From Antedon mediterranea (taxonomy: Eukaryota; Echinodermata; Crinoidea; Comatulida; Antedonidae), in assembly GCF_964355755.1 (NCBI RefSeq), contig NC_092678.1:12310922-12374921 (forward strand): a stretch of DNA of 64,000 bases, in the 5' to 3' direction. Both the position numbers and the translations under genes were made by a program. Of the stretch, positions 58,674-64,000 are shown in pieces. The notes beneath the pieces are model-generated. The model did not search any database. It worked only from the letters and a program-made list of their open reading frames with translations, and was not told the origin of the DNA. Each line of letters opens with the position of its first letter. The first letter of the stretch is position 1.

Positions 58674-58875
58674 CACCACATGCAACATTTGGTCTGTCCA
58701 AATACTCAAATTAAAAAAGATTGGTAGAACCTAGAACTTTTGAGCTAACGGTTGAGTACCACAACAAATCAGCCAACCCGACAAAACGTCGAGTTCCTGG
58801 AGCACTTTTACCATTTTTGTCGATTCCTATGCGTACACCGAAAGTTGGCTATCCGGCAATCTGAATGGTTCCAAG
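58674..58875 (-). pseudogene. Exon upstream of the lectin domain, two in-frame stops
   Basis: After a TTTTACAG acceptor the reading is LGTIQIAG, TAG (58,849-58,851), PTFGVRIGIDKNGKSAPG, then RRFVGLADLLWYSTVSSK, TAA (58,711-58,713), FEYLDRPNVACG, and a GTAAGC donor. The phase-1 end joins the lectin exon as CGDLCRPGY. The pattern (G-T-I start, V-x-I-x-I-D, L-x-Y-S-T) looks like one end of an extracellular beta-sandwich repeat (DUF11-like). Splice sites and phase are intact but two stops are present. Confidence 0.55.
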
Positions 58876-59175
58876 CTGTAAAATAAATAAAGCATTACTG
58901 AATTTTCCATCGTCCTAGTATTTTCTTTCTTTTGGAAAACTGAAAATGAAAAAAAAAACACCCACGCCAATCGTGTTGAAATAAAGTAAGTTATGTAGGC
59001 CGAAAGAACATCTGTCAAGCCTTACTTATTATTATTATCATTCTGAGGATGCTCGAAATATTCTTTCTCATTATTCAAAACTTGAAGTAGGTTTCCCCGC
59101 ATTTTTAACAAGCTTGCTTTGTGGAACCGGACATAAATGAATGATATACGGTAACTTTCTTGCAGAATAACTTAC

Positions 59176-59365
59176 ATTAAATCGAACAGGAGTTGGACCA
59201 GGCATACTTGCGTTTACCACTGTCGGCTGCAACAGCTGATCCAATGCTAATATACTGGACGTTTTTTTACGTCATTATTGTGAAAGTTACGTCTACCGCT
59301 TTTCCTGTTGAGTTCCCCTCATGCCATATTTTAATCAATAGTATTACATCTTTACTAGAAACATA
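59176..59365 (-). pseudogene. Further upstream exon of the same gene, frameshifted
   Basis: The reading VILLIKIWHEGNSTGKAVDV (and TFTIMT) stops at an A7 run near 59,265. In the next frame LALDQLLQPTVVNASMPGPT and PVRFN run into a GTAAGT donor in phase 0, as the exon at 58,674-58,875 needs. Together they look like the first half of the same repeat domain. One base gained or lost in the A run would explain the break. Confidence 0.45.
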
Positions 59366-59469
59366 GACCAGAATACAATATTAATTTGTGATGATAAACA
59401 TTAAATGATTGTATATATCTGTCAATTAAATAATGTACATCAACCAAAATTAATGTTTAGAGACCATCG

Positions 59470-59828
59470 GTATTTTACATTCAGCAGCAATATTTATAAC
59501 AGACGTTACCATATCAGCTACAGTATCATCGTATTGATGGAGATTAGTAAATGTTCCGATGATTGTGAATTTGAAATTATTTAGAATCAATAGGTTTTCC
59601 ATATTTTCAACCTTGGCTAAAAATCCAGTTTCTACATTTTGGTCTAGTCTACTTTTATTATATTAAAATTAACAGTTTTATCGAAGAAAGACGCATACCG
59701 TTTTACTCACCCTTTATAAACTGAATTAGTTTCATATAAAATCTTAAATGACATCTTCGGTTCTAGGACTTTGTTAATCAATGTATGGACAGGTACTTCT
59801 CCTACCCAGATGTGAGTACATTCATTCA
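59470..59828 (-). pseudogene. Two exon-like blocks of the same decayed gene
   Basis: At 59,712-59,828 the frame CTHIWVGEVPVHTLINKVLE and KMSFKILYETNSVYKG leads to a GTGAGT donor. At 59,470-59,650 ETGFLAKVENMENLLILNNF continues through FTIIGTFTNLHQYDD to a stop. The phases across the short gap do not agree, so at least one lesion exists. No domain is recognised. An L2-like LINE abuts the upstream block at 59,825. Confidence 0.35.
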
Positions 59829-61243
59829 TTCAATTCATTCAACTTTATTTCGTCCACATACGAAAATATTTTTGAGTGCTTTTTCACCATATAGTACAAA
59901 AATATATAAAACGTTTCATATAAAAATAATTAATTACAATATTTAAAAACACTATATATTATTTAACAATGTACTAAGTGTGAACATAAAACTACTTTTG
60001 ACTATATATATAGAATAAAATAAAAAAACTGCAATACATCAAACATTACAAATTATGCAATATCATTTAACAGTCTAATGGAATACGGAACAAAAGAATT
60101 AAAATATCGCATTACACTACTATTGCACGATCTCAGCACATTTAGTCTTTTTGATCTCATTTTAACATAATATTTATTTAAAGGGTGGTTTGAGTCGTCG
60201 CATATTTTTATAGCCTCATTTCTTATGATTTTGTTGCAAAGGTCATCCAAATTATGTCTAGATCATGTGATCCGATCCTACCTACTTTATTTAATATTCG
60301 TTGTAATCTGTTTTTTTCTTCTGTTCTACATCCACAGAACCAGGCAACACAACAGAAAGTGAGCACACTCTCAACTATCGAAGAGTAAAAGAAATTTATT
60401 ACAGTTCTATCTACCTCATAATTTCTCAGTTTTCTGAGAAAGAACAGTCGTGTATTTCCTTTTTTTATAGTATTTTTACAGTGTTTCTCCAAGCTAAATT
60501 TGTTATCAACAGTCACACCTAGGTATTTGTAGCTTTCAACAGATTCAATTTCCTGATTATTAATGTTTAGGGGAGCCAGAGGAGTACATTTTTTTCGGAA
60601 GTCAATTATTACTTCTTTGGTTTTCTTTTCGTTTAGTAAGAGGCAATTTGCCTTACACCAATTTGAAAAAGCAACGATTTCATCATGATATTCAGTTTCG
60701 ATAGCTCTGTTTTTTAATAGGCCAACAATGGCGGTGTCATCCGCGTATTTTAAATAATGTATGCTACTTGAAGTTGACTTACAGTCATTGGTATATAAAA
60801 TAAATAAGAGGGGGCTAACACACATCCTAGGGGTTATCCTATATTCGTGTTGATCCCACTCGATTTATAGGCCTAGTTACCAAGAGATACCTTCTGTGTT
60901 CGATTATATAAGAAACTTTCAATCCATTTAATTATGGATGGGTTAACCTCAGACTAACTCAATCAACTTATCTATTAAAATGGCAGGATTAAGGGTATTA
61001 AATGCTGAGGAGAAGTCAGCAAAGGTTACTCTCGCATAACAACTTAAGTTATTTGTATGCTGGTTTAACAGTTGGGTAAGAGTTAGGATCGCATCATCGA
61101 CAGATCTGCATGATTGTTATGCAAACTGATATGGATCAATTAAATGGGATAAGGGAGTAATAATTAAGTTACACATACATTTTTAAAACATTTCATCACC
61201 GTCGAGGTTAAGGCTATTGGGCGCCAATCTGCATTCCTATTCC
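59825..61243 (-). mobile_element. L2-like LINE fragment, 5' truncated
   Basis: The intact part (60,223-60,825) encodes SPLLFILYTND, YADDTAIVGLLKN, FSNWCKANCLLLNEKKTKEV, ESYKYLGVTVDNKFS and LRNYEVDRTVINFFYSS, all typical of L2/Rex1-type RT. Upstream remnants include the palm block FADFSSAFN-like near 61,000 and NADWRPIALTS near 61,230. A C-terminal block follows to 60,053 after a frameshift. The 3' tail is (TTGAATGAATG)n at about 59,820-59,845. It lies inside the decayed lectin-type gene. Confidence 0.75.
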
Positions 61244-61253
61244 TAACCAGTGC

Positions 61254-61645
61254 TCAACAGAACCATTGACTACTTTGTCTGTATCGTTTAGAACAACTTA
61301 CAACGTTATTGGAAGCATCTTGGTCGGTCACCTCGATAAATCCGTCAATCCGCGTCTTTAAGAATACCATAGACATCATCGGTGGAAATGTGCTGCGTCT
61401 GAAGAGCATAATAACAGAACTCTGTCGAGTATGTACAGCATAAAGAGTCACTAACAAATGAAACCGACACTTTGTTAATGCTCCTCTGGTTACTTGTCTT
61501 GTTTGTGTTGAATGGCAGCGTGACTTCAATTATGGGATCGACGGTTCCTTTTGGAAACTCAACAACAATGTTTATATGCACCGTTTGACCAACGTTAACA
61601 TAGACGTTACCATCTTCAGACTGCTCGGTAATGTTCATCAAGAAA
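61254..61645 (-). pseudogene. Exon(s) of an extracellular beta-sandwich protein, probably the same decayed gene
   Basis: The reading FPPFLMNITEQSEDGNVYVN, then VGQTVHINIVVEFPKGTVD and IIEVTLPFNTNK, has the regular alternation of an extracellular sandwich domain (V-G-x-x-V-x-I-x-I-V then P-x-G-T). It stops at 61,345. In the next frame MSMVFLKTRIDGFIEVTDQD continues and ends at NNV before GTAAGT (61,286 region). The simplest explanation is one frameshift between them. No acceptor is visible because a long triplet minisatellite begins directly upstream. Confidence 0.45.
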
Positions 61646-61659
61646 GGCGGAAACAAATG

Positions 61660-61700
61660 ACAATGACGTTGACGTTGACGTTGACGTTGACGTTGGTGTT
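61660..61700. repeat. (GTTGAC)n hexamer repeat
   Basis: Six or so tandem GTTGAC units directly next to the CAG/AAG minisatellite. Confidence 0.85.
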
Positions 61701-61707
61701 TGACGTT

Positions 61708-62071
61708 TGACAAGAACAAGAAGAAGAAGAACAAGAAGAACAAGAAGAACAAGAAGAACAAGAACAGCAAGAAGAACAAGAACAGCAAGAAGAACAAGAA
61801 CAGCAAGAAGAACAGCAGAGCAGCAAGAAGAGCAGCAAGAAGAGCAGTAAGAAGAGCAGCAAGAAGAGCAGTAAGAAGAGCAGCAAGAAGAGCAGTAAGA
61901 AGAGCAGCAAGAAGAGCAGCAAGAAGAGCAGCAAGAAGAGCAGCAAGAAGAGCAGTAAGAAGAGCAGCAAGAAGAGCAGTAAGAAGAGCAGCAAGAAGAG
62001 CAGTAAGAAGAGCAGTAAGAAGAGCAGCAAGAAGATCAGCAAGAAGATCAGCAAGAAGAGCAGCAAGAAGA

Positions 62072-62128
<57 letters not shown>

Positions 62129-62140
62129 GCAACAATAACC
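61708..62140. repeat. CAG/AAG/CAA compound minisatellite
   Basis: It consists of (AAC AAG AAG)-type units, then about 25 units built from AGCAGCAAGAAG and AGCAGTAAGAAG, then (CAG)n and (CAA)n. All three codon frames stay open for long distances, giving poly-Leu, poly-Lys/Ser/Arg or poly-Ala readings that are not real proteins. It directly abuts an exon of the decayed gene. Confidence 0.95.
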
Positions 62141-62239
62141 ATAACAATAATAATACGAATATGTAATGGGCCAATTCCAGCAGTACGGTAAGTGATCAAA
62201 GGCGCAGTGTATGAGAGAGCTCAATTTGAAAGAAAAGAG

Positions 62240-63110
62240 TTTACAAGGCAGATTAAAAGACGAATGTGAATGAATGTGAATGTGTCATACTATGTGAACG
62301 ATGTACACAAACTCATATCTACAACTAATTGACTTCCATAATTAGTTAAATAATAAATCGGGTCTCTGTGCATTCTAAAGAGCTATAAGAGATTCAAAAT
62401 AGGTATGACGTCATACCATGTGTACGTCTAATATTTACACAAATTCATATCTACAACTAATTGACTTCCATAATTAGTTAAAAAATAAATCGGGTCTCTG
62501 TGCATTCTAAGGAGCCATAAGAGATTCAAAATAGGTATAATTTTACACAGATTTTGCTTTCGTTATTTTACAGTTCATGGAAATGAAAACAATTTATCAA
62601 CAAAGAACAATTATCAACAATCAGCGGTACCTACGTGCTGTGCACACACAAATGCGCGCTTGACACGAAATATTGTTAAATTTTGGAAACGCTCAAAATG
62701 TCCTGAACAACGTTCTAATTTGATTAGAAATTGATTTTAGGCATTTTAAAATTTTGACGCGCAAATTTCGTGCAAAATATCTGCGTCCATGTGAATTTTG
62801 CTTATATATGTTGACCCTTGGCCTGACGTTTTTTGTAACAAGCTTTTGTGAAACAAACAGATATAAACTATTATGGATAATATTAATTCACAAAATGGCT
62901 CCTCAACGACGACACGGCTGTATAACCTCGCTGAAAAGCTTATTATGTCTAGGTTTAATAATTAAAGAGAAAGATTTTGTGAATTTTTTATGTTTACGAA
63001 CATTGAACTTTTGAAATAGTTGCTACAGGAAAAAGTTTACAGAAAGAAACAAAGAAGAAGATTAAATACCTTATACAATAACATTTTATTCTAAATGATC
63101 ACCTTTTTAC
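62240..63110 (-). mobile_element. Diverged inverted copy of family B repeat
   Basis: Read on the minus strand it begins AGGTGATCATTTAGAATAAA (63,107 downwards), as copy 1 at 49,884 does, and contains GGTATGACGTCATACC, GGAAGTCAATTAGTTGTAG and other blocks in the same order. A segment of about 110 bp (AATCGGGTCTCTGTGCATTC) is duplicated at 62,355 and 62,487. Confidence 0.55.
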
Positions 63111-63307
63111 TCAGTTTGTATATCGGCAAAGTAACTATTACATAACGAATATCTAATCCTAACCATGATAACTATATATGGGGAAATTGAGTAGTCCATT
63201 CACAAAATAAGCAATAATAAGAAAAGGGGCGTGATTTTATGAAATATTAAATACTGTAGGTTATCCCGGGTTTAACAAAATACCCATTATAATAGCCATG
63301 TTAGTAC

Positions 63308-63714
63308 TTAACGACATTTCTCTGTTGATTTAGGAAGTGTTCCCTCATTGAAAACGGAATCACATTTTGCCATCAACTTTGAACATTCAATCTTGTCAGG
63401 CTCATTGTACTTTGACTGAGTTAATCTCAATTTTTTTCTTATTTTTGCGCGATTATTCTGAAACCAGTGTTTTACTTCTTCTGGCTTCAATTCAAGTAAG
63501 ATTGCAAAATGGTTTATTTCTCTTACAGATAAATATTGCTTCTGAGCGAATTTCCGTTGTAGTTTATAAACCTGTTCTCGTGTAAAAATCACGCGTCGTT
63601 TACGCGCTGTTTTTCCTTCTTGGTGCTGTGCGACGGTTTCTGTTTTAAAAAGTGAATTACTTTCACTTTTCATGTAATTCTTGTTTCTTGGTTGGTCAGA
63701 TTTTTTAATTATCA
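63308..63714 (-). CDS. Homeobox gene, terminal exon (divergent homeodomain)
   Basis: The exon starts after the acceptor CTTATGTCTTTTAG and runs 134 codons to a stop at 63,308-63,310. The homeodomain (63,428-63,607) begins ARKRRVIFTREQVYKLQRKF and has F8, L16, F20, W48, F49, Q50, N51 and R53, so DNA contact residues are kept. The recognition helix reads VKHWFQNNRAKIRKK. Helix 1 resembles NK-type domains, but tyrosine 54 of the NK2 class is alanine here. A Lys/Ser-rich part precedes the domain and a 40-residue tail follows. Upstream exon(s) lie beyond 63,714 and probably outside the window. The exact class is unresolved. Confidence 0.8.
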
Positions 63715-64000
63715 CTAAAAGACATAAGCGTAAAAAGCAATACAAGTTAGAAACGATAGCAATAGACACACATACAGATTGAAATGGACTCAAGTTAACA
63801 GTTTGGGTAAATTACAATTAATAACTTAATCCAAGTAGTAATGTGCTTCTTTGAATGTCACGTTTATGAAAATAGCACTTAATATAGATCCTTTAAGCAT
63901 TACTAACGAAATTATCAATGTGGTCAAAATTGTAGGTCTACAAATTAGTTCTGCTCATAAATGGAACCAATAATGGGAACACTAACGTTACCTCTGTTAA
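63715..64000. other. Intron or upstream sequence of the homeobox gene
   Basis: It has no further exon I can support. The open frame continuing past the acceptor to 63,793 is intron readthrough. Confidence 0.4.

Noticed and set aside
61411-61468. A 57-base GT-AG intron inside the sandwich-domain exon
   Set aside because: The phases on the two sides do not fit and the intron would be unusually short. A single frameshift explains the sequence better.
61345-62199. Long open frames reading poly-Leu/Ala and poly-Lys/Arg/Ser through the triplet repeat
   Set aside because: A CAG/AAG array lacks stops in most frames. Only the piece at 61,345-61,645 looks like real exon sequence.

Overview
The window is AT-rich eukaryotic DNA, most likely from a marine invertebrate deuterostome. 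An echinoderm is my best guess. The reasons are many short GT-AG exons, a plexin receptor, an F5/8 type C (discoidin) gene, C-type lectin and homeobox exons, a non-LTR retrotransposon carrying a 2A-like motif of the kind described in sea urchin elements, and very frequent 'TAGGCCTA' strings. No bacterial, organellar or viral genome features were seen.

Layout. Positions 1-27,000 are mostly mobile elements: a CR1/L2-like LINE relic with an ORF1 esterase (1.69-4.44 kb), a Helitron-like element on the minus strand (4.45-6.47 kb) with a smaller element inserted in it, a 5S-rRNA-derived SINE (7.0-7.27 kb), a small discoidin-type gene on the minus strand (7.98-8.96 kb), a nearly complete two-ORF LINE (10.66-16.0 kb) broken by a tRNA-derived SINE, a LINE with a 2A-like motif, PHD-like finger and APE endonuclease (16.9-21.5 kb) split by a GACCGAC-repeat element, and a Tx1/L1-like LINE fragment (22.6-24.3 kb).

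The centre (27.37-54.14 kb, plus strand) is a plexin-family receptor gene that I could assemble by eye into 36 coding exons. All 35 junctions are phase-consistent and the exons sum to 5640 nt (1879 codons plus stop). It has a signal peptide, sema domain, PSI repeats, IPT domains, a transmembrane segment and a split GAP domain with inserted RBD. Two points stand out. There is an in-frame TAA in exon 19 just before the transmembrane segment. The arginine motifs that define catalytic plexin GAP domains are replaced. Its introns carry a tandem Helitron dimer, a 47-bp minisatellite, a large tRNA-containing palindrome, a TIR element and a second tandem repeat pair. A decayed copy of the sema N-terminal exon lies just upstream.

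The right end (56-61.6 kb, minus strand) holds exons of a secreted C-type-lectin protein. Their upstream exons are phase-compatible but carry stops and frameshifts, and are interrupted by an L2-like LINE fragment and a long CAG/AAG minisatellite. A terminal exon with a divergent homeodomain sits at 63.3-63.7 kb (minus strand). The genes do not form an operon or pathway; they are ordinary eukaryotic neighbours separated by repeats.
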